Part shown: in pieces, positions 38,053 to 47,435 of the stretch
Layout of the letters: each line of letters opens with the position of its first letter
Position numbering within the stretch: position 1 is the first letter of the stretch
Assembly: GCF_041146795.1 (NCBI RefSeq)
Contig: NC_135170.1
Coordinates: forward strand, 30,119,533-30,183,532
DNA: 64,000 nt
DNA from: Maylandia zebra
Lineage: Eukaryota > Chordata > Actinopteri > Cichliformes > Cichlidae
Reading direction: 5' to 3'
Position numbers and translations under genes: made by a program
The notes under the pieces: generated by a model
What the model saw: the letters and a program-made list of their open reading frames with translations, nothing else
Databases searched by the model: none
Told to the model about the DNA's origin: nothing

Positions 38053-40484
38053 GGTGTGTGTTTGTGTGTATGTTTCACCTGTCTGATGTGTCAACAAGCC
38101 GTTGCTATACACCTACGTCCTTACACTGCTTCCGGTACCTGAGATGTCATTTCCTCTCAACATCAAGCTGCTTCCCTGAGCATTTGCTGCAAATAGTGCG
38201 CCCCACCTATCTCCACAGACACTGAGAAGCTAGAGAGCAAGTGGGAGACCCCTGGTGGATAGAAAAGGAACTGTACAAACTACAAGTCCTTTTTGAATCT
38301 AGAAAAGACTTGAAAGGATTTGAATCTCCTAAGAGAAGGTGCGTTATTCCTCATCTTCATGAATGACCTGTTTGTGTTTGTGCATTGCAGATTAAGTACC
38401 ATGAGGAATTTGAGAAGAAGAAGATCGGAGGAGAGGGTCCACAACATCTGCCAAGCAACCCCAGTGCAGGTATGACCAGCAATTACTAGTAAATGTAGCA
38501 GAGAAGTAGAAGGCAGAAGTGAAGAAAGCACTGTCTGAATCCACAAAAATATCTGTGTAGCTGGAAAATGTACATGAACTAGAGAACAAAAAGCATTACA
38601 TTTTTCTTTAGCTTTCTTGGCTTGTCTGCGCTTGGTTCCTCCCTCCCAGAGGCTATAGGAGCTCAAGTTCTTCACTGCACTCTTCTGCTTTTTAATCTTC
38701 TTAGCCATAAATGACTACATTACTGCAAGCATAATTCTGTTTCACAATCACAGCTGAAATCATAATTGTACATAATCTGTTTTTATTCATTACTCAAGTC
38801 AAACAATTGTTTGCTGAAGCTCAGACACAGAAACTTTGCAGTAATAATTGCAAACAACAACAGGAGCAGTTATGTCAGAACAGTGCTTTCAGCATTAGGA
38901 AGAGGAATGACTAGTCAGCCTGCTATTTGTATTTCGTGTGCCAGTTCAACACCTTTACACAGAAGGTCATTGTTTAGAGGGTTGTGAATCAAGAGCATGC
39001 GTGCCTTGGCTTGCCATGTAAGTTTTTTTTTTTTTTTTTTAGCATTTACTGTAAAAGAGCTTTTGCACAAACAAACAATAAATACACAGCTTGTATGCAT
39101 GGAAAATACATGGAAATGAATATCTAATTATAGACTGTACTGAGTCAATGTTTACAAACTTCTGAATTTAGCCTTTGTGGAGCTTTTTACATTTTCTCAG
39201 TGTTCAGTAGTCAGATTTTTCTCAGTGCTTTTTTTTTTCTTTTTAAACCTGCGTCTTAATATTCCTACACGTATTTATTAGTTATTATAGTCATTTATCT
39301 AATTATTTATGGGTCGTGTACCTGAATTGTGTAGCTGTGAACTTTATGTATGTGCAACCTACTGTGCGTAACCAAGTCAGGTCATTTCTGACCCCATTAT
39401 TTTATACAGGAGAACATTTTAATAGGTATTGTGTTTATATTAACTATACTGTTACCTGTTAAGCGAGATTTTTTTAATTTAATTACAGTTCTGTCATTTT
39501 TATGCAAATATGGTATTGTACAAACAAAATGACCTTTTATTTACACAATATTTTTATTGTCTCTCGCTTCTTAAAAGACAGTTTCTCTTCATTTTAGAAC
39601 TGCTAGAGAAGAAATGCATTTTAAACGGTAACATGTGTTTGAGTGGCACCAAAACAAAGATGAACTGGTGACTCTTTAATAACGTTAGCAACAACAAATT
39701 GACTAAAGTATTAAGAGTGTTTTGTTTTTATTTTTCGCATCCTTTATTACTTTGTTTGTAGTTAAAACAAAATGTATGCAAACATCTTGAGCTTGTATAA
39801 TAATTAAAATATTTTGTGTATTAAGTGATCCCACCCTCCTTAATCCTTGCCACAGCAATGGGCAAGTGCTCTTAAAACTTTGCAAGGTAGCAGAATTTGA
39901 TGCTACTTATGATTTAAAAAAATCACAGAGCCGCATACTGCCATAAATGACCTTTTGTGTAGGTTAAAGCACCAATTATAAGTAGTACTGCTTATGATTC
40001 TAACTCCTTCATTATCCCTGTACTCCTTCACCAGGTGGTTACCAGCAGCCTGCAGCCACTCAGAACTACCACTATGATCCTGCTCCTGAACCAGTGCGCC
40101 AGGCAGCCGCTGCCCCGCCTCCCAGTGCTGGGGTACGTCCTTCACTCTTCTAATTAAATTCACCGATTCCAAAACCTAACAAGAATCAGAAGATTTGTTG
40201 TAATTTAATAACACAAAAGCAAAACACATTCTTTCCAAGATGATTAAGCTCATTGTCAGCAGACTGTAACCGTTTATAAACTAACCAAGCTCATTCTTTT
40301 TTGCTGACAGAAGCGATACAGGGCAGTATATGACTACTCTGCCGCCGATGAGGATGAAGTTTCCTTTATGGACGGAGATGTGATCGTAGACGTGCAGCAG
40401 ATTGATGAAGGCTGGATGTATGGCCGCGTGGAGCGTACCGGCCAGCAGGGCATGCTGCCTGCCAACTACGTGGAGGCCATCTGA
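13156..40484 (+). CDS. lasp1: lasp1, LIM and SH3 domain protein 1, complete, 7 exons
   Basis: Exons join 13156-13224, 23024-23118, 28999-29083, 34733-34840, 38391-38469, 40035-40132 and 40311-40484. All introns are GT-AG with consistent phases; the total is 708 nt (235 residues; human LASP1 is 261). The LIM domain has all eight zinc ligands (C5, C8, H26, C29, C32, C35, C53, H56). Two nebulin-like repeats follow (about 60-95 and 96-131), then a short linker, then a C-terminal SH3 domain (179-235). Family role: an actin-binding adaptor at focal adhesions, lamellipodia and cell edges, with the SH3 domain binding zyxin and similar partners. The ending YVEAI and the single short linker favour LASP1 over LASP2/NEBL, which ends differently and is longer. 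The linker is about 26 residues shorter than in human. Confidence 0.97.
13225..23023 (+). other. lasp1: lasp1 intron 1
   Basis: 9.8-kb intron, mostly AT-rich. It contains a T tract at about 20507-20529, a CT run near 22250-22269, and a probable LINE-type 3' tail ('caataaacccattctgattctgatg', about 22450-22474). A 172-codon open frame lies on the minus strand at 17220-17738 and a small inverted repeat at 17703-17728. No other gene is recognisable. Confidence 0.75.
22435..22475 (+). repeat. probable LINE 3' tail with ATTCTG units
   Basis: 'caataaaccc' is followed by short ATTCTG units, a form I associate with 3' tails of fish non-LTR elements. Only the tail is visible; no coding part is seen upstream. 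Confidence 0.35.
23024..23118 (+). CDS. lasp1: lasp1 coding exon 2 (rest of LIM domain)
   Basis: 95 nt, phase 0 in and phase 2 out. Encodes [18 protein letters not shown] then [13 protein letters not shown], with the second zinc-finger cysteines. Confidence 0.97.
23258..23277 (+). repeat. (TG)n microsatellite
   Basis: Uninterrupted TG dinucleotides, about ten units, in lasp1 intron 2. Confidence 0.9.
24264..24384. repeat. opposed T21 and A25 homopolymers
   Basis: T run at 24264-24284 and A run at 24360-24384 separated by 75 bp of ordinary sequence, capable of forming an A/T hairpin in transcript or single-stranded DNA. No target-site duplication is evident. Confidence 0.7.
27102..27127 (+). 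repeat. (AC)n microsatellite
   Basis: About thirteen AC units in lasp1 intron 2. Confidence 0.9.
28999..29083 (+). CDS. lasp1: lasp1 coding exon 3 (first nebulin repeat)
   Basis: 85 nt, phase 2 in and phase 0 out. Encodes [18 protein letters not shown], then [10 protein letters not shown], matching human HYPKQSFTMVADTPENLR. Confidence 0.97.
29084..34732 (+). other. lasp1: lasp1 intron 3
   Basis: 5.65-kb intron with a T tract at about 29712-29730, an A tract near 30606-30617, a GA-rich stretch at about 32430-32900 and (AC)n at 33564-33590. No exon or mobile-element protein is recognised. Confidence 0.75.
33564..33590 (+). repeat. (AC)n microsatellite
   Basis: About thirteen AC units in lasp1 intron 3. 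Confidence 0.9.
34733..34840 (+). CDS. lasp1: lasp1 coding exon 4 (second nebulin repeat)
   Basis: 108 nt (36 codons), phase 0 at both ends. Encodes [20 protein letters not shown], then [11 protein letters not shown], nearly identical to human LASP1. Confidence 0.97.
35568..35890. mobile_element. hAT-type MITE with 8-bp target duplication
   Basis: A 307-bp element (35576-35882) is bounded by perfect 15-bp terminal inverted repeats, CAGCGGTCCCCAACC at the left and its reverse complement at the right. It is flanked by identical 8-bp copies of GTTTAAGA (35568-35575 and 35883-35890). An 8-bp duplication and a CAG...CTG end are hallmarks of hAT transposons. There is no transposase frame inside, so it is non-autonomous. 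CpG-rich 'cacggaccg' subterminal motifs recur near both ends. Confidence 0.93.
38025..38052 (+). repeat. T28 homopolymer
   Basis: Uninterrupted T run 340 bases before lasp1 exon 5. Confidence 0.9.
38391..38469 (+). CDS. lasp1: lasp1 coding exon 5 (end of nebulin region, linker)
   Basis: 79 nt, phase 0 in and phase 1 out. Encodes [16 protein letters not shown] and a short linker [10 protein letters not shown]. The human linker's RRDS phospho-site region is not present here. Confidence 0.95.
38470..40034 (+). other. lasp1: lasp1 intron 5
   Basis: 1.57-kb AT-rich intron with a T tract near 39023-39040. I looked for a skipped in-frame linker exon and found none convincing. Confidence 0.7.
40035..40132 (+). 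CDS. lasp1: lasp1 coding exon 6 (linker)
   Basis: 98 nt, phase 1 in and phase 0 out. A low-complexity P/A/Q/Y-rich linker ([16 protein letters not shown], then [10 protein letters not shown]) corresponding to the human linker before the SH3 domain. Confidence 0.93.
40311..40484 (+). CDS. lasp1: lasp1 coding exon 7 (SH3 domain and stop)
   Basis: 174 nt, phase 0. Encodes the SH3 domain with the [15 protein letters not shown] ligand-groove motif, [11 protein letters not shown] and [11 protein letters not shown], then TGA. Confidence 0.98.
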   Translation, partial: KRYRAVYDYSAADEDEVSFMDGDVIVDVQQIDEGWMYGRVERTGQQGMLPANYVEAI

Positions 40485-43400
40485 GCTAGAGGAGAAGAAA
40501 AAGAGGGAGAGAAAAAGGAGGAGATAGAGAAAGGGAGGGAAAGTAGGAAAGGAAAAGCCCAGTGCCATCTCATCTTAGCGCCGCTTTCTCTTATTTTTAC
40601 TCTTGTTCCCTAACCTGCCCTGAGAGACCCTGAACCCCTTCCCCCTCTACATCCCTGCTCTGCTCTCACTGTTCGCCAGCCACAGACACACACCCTCTAT
40701 CTAGCTGTCTGTCCTTCTGTCTGTCTATCTGCCTGCCTGCTTCTCTATTCGTCCGTCTGTGCTAATGTCTCTCTATTTGGATGTTCGTCATCCTCTTTGT
40801 CTTTGTCCCCATCCTGACTCCACTCTCATGCAGCTGCAAGTGGGAATGGAAAGTCCTCAAAGATGAATTCACAGTTCATTGCAGTATGTCAGGGGTCCGT
40901 GCCGTGTCACACAGCTCCATCCTAGCTACGCCACTTAGCAATCCTACCACTAAAACATGCAAAAATACTGAAGAAAATGTTTGTTTGTTTTTTGAAAAAA
41001 AGATATCCCTGAAGTGAGTAAACCTGCAGACACAATTCAGTGAAGAAACTAGCTCAAAGTGTGTTTGAGTGGCGTTTTAATGGGCCCATTTGTCTTTTTC
41101 TTTCTTTAATTTTGCAGCGTGATCTTGGCCAGACTGGAAAAACAGTGTATAGAATCTCAGTCTGTCTTAGAGTGATTTTTTTTTTTTTCACTTGAGTACA
41201 TTCCTTTAACCTCCAACGCTGTTGCTGTTGCATCAGTCAGCCAGTTTTCAGTCTTAACAGAGAGGTTTTTTAAATATATTTATAGATGGACACACATCTC
41301 GCCAGTCTGCTCAAGTAGGCACCCTCATGTTCAGCACTGTGCTGTTGTCAAACTGGAATAATGACCTAACTGTAGAGCACCTCCTGTTGAGCCTTACACA
41401 GGCTTCCTGGATACAGGAGGGATCAGGGACACGTTAGGGGACTTCATCAGTCTTTCTCTTGCAGTTACACTGAACACACGTCTGCATGTACAGTATACAC
41501 GTTTATTCCTGATTTTGCAGCCTAAATGCCTTCAGTCCTGTGAGAATCACAAAGATATGGTGATCAAGATTAAGCTGTTTTGGGGGGGAAATGGCTCTTC
41601 CCCTTTGCTAAGAAAAAAATATATCACCATCACAGAAATCCTTTATAAAAGACGAGGCCAAGCACAACTCGATATTGTGAATCGTTTATTTGAAATTCAT
41701 TCCACCGTTTTTGAAAGAGTACATTCCAGTCTTTTTTTTTTTTTCTTTTTTTTTTCTCATTTAATGTGAGATTTTTTTTTTATGGCTGTGGTAGATGTTG
41801 TCATTTTTCTCGCTCTTTTCTTCCTGAACTGTCCTTGTTGTTATTAGATGTTTGTTTTGAGAAAAAAAAAACAGATCTGTGTATTTAATAAATAAACCAG
41901 CAACTCAGTTTGCAAGACAGAAAAGGAGTAGTTATGGAGACTCTTGTAGTCACTGTATTAGATCAGTCATGGGATAATTACTTGGAGTTTCAGGACAGCG
42001 CTAACTGCTTGTTGTTAAAGACAGTTTCATTGTTCTGCAGCTTCAAAGAAGGGAGAATTTAGAAAAAGAATCATTTAAAATACACCTGAAAGTTGATTTT
42101 TATCGTATGCTCTGTTCATTTTAAAGGCAGCTGCCACCTGAGCCAGGGCGGCACATGTGGCAGGCCAATCCCAACAACAAGCCAGCCACCGCTCGCTGGC
42201 AGCTAAATGTTGAAACTGGTTCTTGAGCGTAAAATGAAGCGTTTGCGTTGCTGGCTCTTCCACAGAAAGACTGCGACACAGTATTTCTGTTAAAACCATA
42301 ACACGTGTAATTGTCATTATTGTTGCCATTCCTCTGTGGTGTAAATAATGTCACAGGCCCCTGACCTTATGCACCTTTCCCCTTTTCTTGCAGTTTCCTT
42401 CTCCTGTGATGCACTGTGACTGTCACAGACATGAGCGATCAGGGTGGGGCCATCCTTACAGTGGAGCTGGGGAGCGGGGAGGGAGGGGATTTCGGCTTCA
42501 TTAAGTGAAACAAGGCTCTCACTATGTAGCTAGATGACATTGTACAATTGTATATGTATCATAAATGTAAGTTAGGGGGAATTGTTTTTACAGGTCACGG
42601 TGCTCTGGGAAGTGGCTTGCCTGCAGATAAAAGCGTTTCAATATTTTTGTGAATGTGGAGAAGTTCTGTGATTTTTAAAAGCTGACTCACGGTTGATGCA
42701 CGTTGTCAGTTGGTGTTGAACAATCAAACTCTCTAATGTCATGAATTGTGACAGTGCTGATGGAAAAAAAAAAGTCACTGAATTAGAAAAAAGACTCTTC
42801 TAATCTTCTAATAAATGAGAACGAATGAACACACTGTACAGCATCTTTCCTGCATTTTGCATTAATCTCTATTCGACAACAGGATATTTGCAAAACAGAC
42901 GCTAGATCGGAAAGCTGGTTTAGAGCTCACGGTTGTGTGTGTCTCTGGGGTAAATTGAGGAATTTTGTGGTTTGGCTTTGAGTGAAATGATTGTTGTTCC
43001 TGGCTGATGGTGCATTTGCTCAAATTTAATTATCAACGAAACTACTCACACTGGTAGATTCTGGATTGCGTCCAGTCCAAACTTATCTCAAGTGTGTTGA
43101 TTGTTGTTAGGTGGTGGTGTGGATGAAATGAGGGAAGGAGGGGGGGAATGGCCAAAGACGGCCAGTATTGTTTAAGTGTGGCTCAGGATGGATTTGTTAA
43201 GGCACTGTGTGTGCGAAGATGTAAGCGTGCGAGGCTGGGGGGAGAGGGGGCGACTGAGGGTGGCGATCCTCTCGATTTCCCAGTCTGTGAGAGGCGGCAA
43301 GTTGTTTGTCTGACCTGGATTTTAGTCAGGAGTTAACCTCTTTGCGCCAAATACCGCTCCTCTGCTCTGGCATCACTACTGAACCCTAACTTCATATCAT

Positions 43401-43815
43401 AACCCTGCTTCCATTCAGTTTCTGTCTTCTTATGCTGTCCAACCTCCTGCTGCAGTTCCTCTTTCCTTCAGCCTTCATCGTAGGCTCCTGCTCTTCTGAT
43501 GAATCATTCCCTGCTTCTATGATACTGGTTATATACTGTAGACTTTGCAGAGTGAAATCATATAATCCACAATTGCAGGTTTAGCATTCAGACCAGTTTT
43601 TGTGCATTCCATCTTAAATTGTTTTTGATATAATTTTGTTATTTTTTTAAAGAAAAAAAAAATATACCATATGCATATTGACATACACATGTATTCAACA
43701 CTCTGAATACATCCTCAGATTAAGGACCTGATATCATCTCCTGTTGCCCTGATACAGCACTTCAAATTGTACTTATGATTCTGCAGATTCAATAAAATGT
43801 CATTTTTTTTTCTCA
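40485..43815 (+). other. lasp1: lasp1 3' UTR (about 3.3 kb)
   Basis: No further exon follows the stop. The stretch holds polyA hexamers at 41887-41896 (two overlapping AATAAA), 42810-42815 and 43791-43796; the last is followed by a U-rich and GU-type element, a plausible distal end. A GTCT-rich simple repeat lies at about 40699-40775. A long 3' UTR is also known for mammalian LASP1. The end is inferred. Confidence 0.6.
43791..43796 (+). terminator. lasp1: probable distal lasp1 polyA signal
   Basis: AATAAA followed by a T-rich tract and 'ctgctctgtctgtacagtct'. Earlier hexamers at 41887 and 42810 could give shorter 3' UTRs. Confidence 0.55.
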
Positions 43816-44500
43816 AGACTGCTCTGTCTGTACAGTCTCTTCACTTGGACACATGAATAGCAACGCAAACGTAAAAATCTACATAGGTGTGCAAGGCCCT
43901 TTTTCAGCAAATGTCACATTATGTCGCTTCTACGAATTTATGATGCAAAAAAGGACAATTGCTAAATAGGAAAACTTTTTCATGTTATGTTGTCATACCT
44001 AAAAACCATTGTGCTGATTAATGAAGTAATATGTTTAGCTGAGTCTTTTGGGGGTTTGGTTCTAAGTCTCAAAATGGTTCATTAAAGGACCTTCATTAGC
44101 GTGCTTGTGCTAATAAATTCAAGCTATTCCACGTGGGAAAAGAAGAAACAGTATTTCATACAACAATTTTCACCACTCCCCTTGCAGAAGAGGGAAAACC
44201 GGCTCCAGCCAGAATTCAAAAGAAGTGGGAAACACTGGTGCATAACTGATAACACAGGCTCCTCAGAGTCTCTAATTTAAGACCTTGAGAATCTGGCAGG
44301 TCCTGAACTGCTAGCTTTATTAAATATGAACTGCAAAGCACCCTTCTCACCATTCAAGAAGTGAATCAGGAATGTTTCCATATCTAAAACCATACTGGGT
44401 TTGCACTAAATCTGTGGAGATGCCCTAACCAGGGAGAAATGGATTAATATTGTCCCTCATTTGGCAGGTCTGTCAGAGAAACTCAGAACCGTAACAGCCC
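43816..44500. other. intergenic, nothing recognised
   Basis: AT-rich sequence after the lasp1 polyA site with no exon, RNA gene or repeat that I can name. Confidence 0.5.
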
Positions 44501-44529
44501 AGTGTGCTTCAGACCTAACAACACAAGAC

Positions 44530-45100
44530 GAGACAAAACAACACAAGTGTACATTGTGCAATGTGTTGAGGAGCGTTTGGACTTTTACACGGGCGAGACC
44601 AAAGAACCACTCGTGACACGTCACACAACGCAGTTATACATCTTCAGCTAAAGCAGAGAGGACACGGGAATAAAGGAGGGTATTTATGTCCACACTGAAT
44701 GACCGCTGTTAGACTGCTGGTGTCCTAGAGCACCAGTCATCAGTCACCTATAACACAGTCTGGAGATCCCTTTCCAGGTGATTCAATCCCCACTCACACC
44801 ATAACCCATGTGACCTTAATTATTTCCAACATGACATGGTAGGACAGTGTCTCCAAAGGGATTCACACCTTGGCCTCTGTGACAGTAATGACCTACCTTG
44901 ATTCACACCTGGGCTCATGTAACTCACAATGACAAAGATGGTGACTCTCAGGATCTCTTCAATGGAGACAATCCCACAAGGGGTAAAATACCCAAGACTC
45001 TCCATTAGTTTCTAGAACTAAAGAAGCCACTTGGATGGGAAGTAAAATGTCTTCACAAGCAGAAAGAAGTCCATTTGCCTTCATTTCAAGTGCTTAAAAA
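44530..45100 (+). pseudogene. Penelope-like retroelement relic (GIY-YIG end and 3' tail)
   Basis: Plus-strand frames read FYTGETKEPL (about 44583-44612), matching the Y-I-G-E-T-K-x-P-L core of the GIY-YIG endonuclease of Penelope-like elements. After a frameshift, GIKEGIYVHTE-stop-PLL (about 44667-44710) matches the downstream GVKEAIYV...RPSL segment. The tail 'agaagccacttggatgggaagtaaaatgtcttc' region (about 45022-45056) resembles the conserved 3' tail of these elements in fish. Stops and frameshifts show it is dead. The family is recognised from memory; the 5' limit is unknown. Confidence 0.7.
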
Positions 45101-45479
45101 AACAAAAGACCTCAAAAAGGAAAATTCTGAACCTATTTGTGAGAGGTGAGACAACTGAAAAGATGCTGGGGGGAGTTTGATGACCTCTTTCAAGCATAAT
45201 GGGGGGAAAATGTGGTAAATGGGAGATTTGTGCAGATTAAAAGGGATCTTCAACGAGGATGGTTACTGCTCCATTAGGCAACAAGATTTGAACATAGTTT
45301 GATTGAAGCCAGTTTACTTATAAAGCAGGAAAAGGTCAAAACGATGTAGTTATCAGGGAGAATTACTGGTTCAGTTGTGGTATGTGGAACATCCTGATTG
45401 GCTATTGTTGTTGTTGATCTTGTGAGAAATAAGAAAAACCCATCAAGCTAATTCAACTTGTGGAAGGTTCTCTACTTCT

Positions 45480-45960
45480 GTCACACCAGCCCTTTGGATG
45501 TCCTCCTTCACTACAACCATGAATCTTCTCTGTGGTCTTCCTCATTTCCTCCTGCCTGACAGCTCCATATTCAACATCCTTTGAGCAGTACTATCTCTCC
45601 TCTGCACATGTCCAAAACATCTCAGCTTTTCCTCTTTGTCTCCAAACCGCCCACCCTGAGCTGTCCCTCCGATGTGCTAATTTCAGCCTTGGCCATCCCA
45701 ATGAAAATCTTAACATCTTCAACTCTGCCATCTCCAGCTCAGCTTCCTGTCTTTTTATCAAAGCCTTTATCTCCAAAACCATACATCATAGCAGGTCACC
45801 AACATCGCCTGCTAGTCTTCTGTCACAAATCACCCCTGAAACTCTTCTCCACCCCCTGGCTACGCTCTCTGCTTCACCTCTCTTGCGACTGTCCGTTGCT
45901 TTGGATGGTTGACCCCAGTTATTTACACTCATAGACTCTTTCTACTCTTTGTATGTTCTC
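45480..45960 (-). pseudogene. RTE-type LINE fragment, antisense (reverse-transcriptase C-terminal region)
   Basis: On the minus strand, LEMAELKMLRFSLGW, RDSSGWAVW and EMFWTCAEER correspond to the conserved 'AELRMLRW..G..RMD', 'R..L.WFGH' region that ends fish RTE-clade reverse transcriptases. Plus-strand text such as 'ctcctctgcacatgtccaaa' and 'tcttcctcatttcctcctgcctg' is the familiar complement. Multiple stops disable it, and neither end is defined. Confidence 0.75.
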
Positions 45961-46149
45961 TCTTGCTTCTCCTGACTTAAGACTTTATTGACTTATTATT
46001 GATTAAAGCTACAAACTGTCCTTTTGGTAACAAAGTAAAGATTTTGGGGGAAGTCATCCATGGAGGCCAAACACGCCTTTCTTGGGCAAACGTGCCTGAA
46101 AGCCAAAACTCCGGGTTAGAAAATCACATGTGTTTTCTTTTCCCCCTTG

Positions 46150-46308
46150 CACGTTCGCTTTTTGTGTAGGGCGGGGCGTGTGGAGCTCTCCGAGTTCTTC
46201 CGATCTGTTCCGATCTTCGCCGATCTTCTACCCTCGGTGGTAAGGTCGCTGTTTGTGCTGCGTGTTCTCCTCACATCCGCACAGTCTGTCTCCGACCGAG
46301 CTCCCATC
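46150..46308 (+). promoter_or_regulatory. GC-box promoter and leader of the microprotein gene
   Basis: A CpG-rich stretch begins with a GC box (gggcggggcgtg, about 46169-46180) and includes three CCGATCT units at 46199-46228. No ATG occurs between about 46132 and 46308, so the leader presents the microprotein start as first ATG. The transcription start is not fixed by sequence. Confidence 0.5.
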
Positions 46309-46386
46309 ATGGTGGACATCTTGGTGTTGATGTTTTTCGCCGTTATGGGCCTCGTCTTTCTCTCCTACATCATCTACATGCTGTGA
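46309..46386 (+). CDS. putative 25-residue single-pass membrane microprotein
   Basis: ATG at 46309 has A at -3 and G at +4 (strong Kozak) and is the first ATG of a CpG-rich leader. The 25 codons begin MVDILVLMFF and end SYIIYML, closed by tandem TGA TGA. Apart from Asp3 the peptide is uncharged and almost wholly hydrophobic, so it should be one transmembrane helix with hardly any exposed tail. No family is recognised with certainty. It sits about 2.5 kb after lasp1 on the same strand, the position of human LINC00672 (also called LASP1NB, from memory), so it may be the counterpart of that locus. A donor (gtgagt, 46478) lies 91 bases after the stop. Confidence 0.55.
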   Translation: MVDILVLMFFAVMGLVFLSYIIYML

Positions 46387-46971
46387 TGAAGATGCGTCCT
46401 GGTCAGGCGGTGCTGGAGCCTAACGGAGGGTGTTTGTTTTTCCTCTCCTGCATCCCCGGTTTACGCCACAAACAGAGGTGAGTGTTGTATTTGCAGGTGT
46501 TATTAAGCGAAATCCTTCTGTGGTGGAAAATGAGTGCATATACCCGAGAAAGGCCGGTGTTCCTGTTGCTGTATCGATTTTGGGATGATTGGTTTCTTTC
46601 ATCGCCGTCAGTGTTAGTAAGTTGCCAGCGACAGACCTGTTAATGCTTCCCATGTTTCAGGGAGTAGAGCCACGGCCAGGCCATGATGGTTCCCTTTGGA
46701 GCTTTCATGTGGGGATGAGAGGAGCGATCCAGGCAAGAGAGGAAAAACAAATGGAGAAGAAGTGGAAGCCAAACTGTTTTGCACTCTGCAATCATTCCCC
46801 TCCTTCCTTCTTTGGAACAGTCAGATCTGACCAGGATGCCCAAACAGAAATTATAACCCTCATCATCATTTTCTGTGGTACTTCTGTGTCAGTATTACTG
46901 TTTAGAGGAGTAGCGATGTTACCTGCACATAAGGATCCAGGATGGCATTCATAAAGGTGTAGAATTTGCCT

Positions 46972-47029
46972 TTTTTTTTCTTTTTTTTTTTTTTTTACGA
47001 TGTGCGATTATTTATTTATTTATTTATTT
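46972..47029 (+). repeat. T tract and (TTTA)n
   Basis: Interrupted poly-T followed by about five TTTA units, within predicted exon 2. Confidence 0.85.
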
Positions 47030-47409
47030 TTTAAGGATGGATTTGATTTGAAGTGTTCAGTTTGACAGTATTATCCAGATGTTTTATCAGCTCTTTTTGC
47101 ACAGGTTTGTGTTTCAGCAATCAGTTGGAGAGCCTCAGTCACTATACTTTCCTTCTCACTGTAATCATCATTGTCCACTAAATTAAGAGGAATGGAAAGG
47201 TATTTGTTGCACTATATCAGTTGCTTTAATGTTCTGAAGCTTTGCAACTACATTGCTCTTTTTCTGTTTTTGTCCTTATTTTTTTTTGGCCACAGATGAC
47301 ATCCACAAAGAGGTGTTGTTTGTGTATATCTGAGTTTCATATTATCTGTTATTTTTAAATAATGTTCACTGATGCGCACACACAATTTTCTGATAATCGT
47401 GAAATGTCA

Positions 47410-47415
47410 AATAAA
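47410..47415 (+). terminator. polyA signal of the microprotein transcript
   Basis: AATAAA about 750 bases into the predicted exon 2, followed by moderately GU-rich sequence. Confidence 0.5.
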
Positions 47416-47435
47416 GATGATTCCAGTAAACCCAG

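Larger units (their letters stand above)
34841..38390 (+). other. lasp1: lasp1 intron 4
   Basis: 3.55-kb intron carrying the hAT MITE (35576-35882) and a T28 tract at 38025-38052. Nothing else recognisable. Confidence 0.8.
46309..47435 (+). ncRNA. two-exon transcription unit hosting the microprotein
   Basis: Predicted exon 1 runs from about 46180 to 46477, ending AACAGAG|gtgagt. Acceptor 'catgtttcag' ends at 46660. Exon 2 runs from 46661 to shortly after the AATAAA at 47410-47415. Exon 2 has no meaningful frame, with T-rich tracts at about 46972-46996 and TTTA repeats at about 47008-47029. Apart from the 25-codon ORF the transcript would look non-coding, so automated annotation may call it lncRNA. 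The exon model is inferred from splice and polyA signals only. Confidence 0.45.

Noticed and set aside
13156..40484. Identity as lasp2/nebl (LIM-nebulette)
   Set aside because: Only two nebulin repeats, a short linker and the YVEAI ending fit LASP1; the linkage to plxdc1 with TLPDN also supports this.
45532..45934. Plus-strand open frames of 126 and 117 codons
   Set aside because: They are the complement of an RTE-type LINE reverse-transcriptase fragment, which reads sensibly only on the minus strand.
46147..46386. 79-codon frame extending upstream of the microprotein
   Set aside because: It starts at a non-ATG codon in the presumed leader and promoter. The first true ATG is 46309, with strong context.
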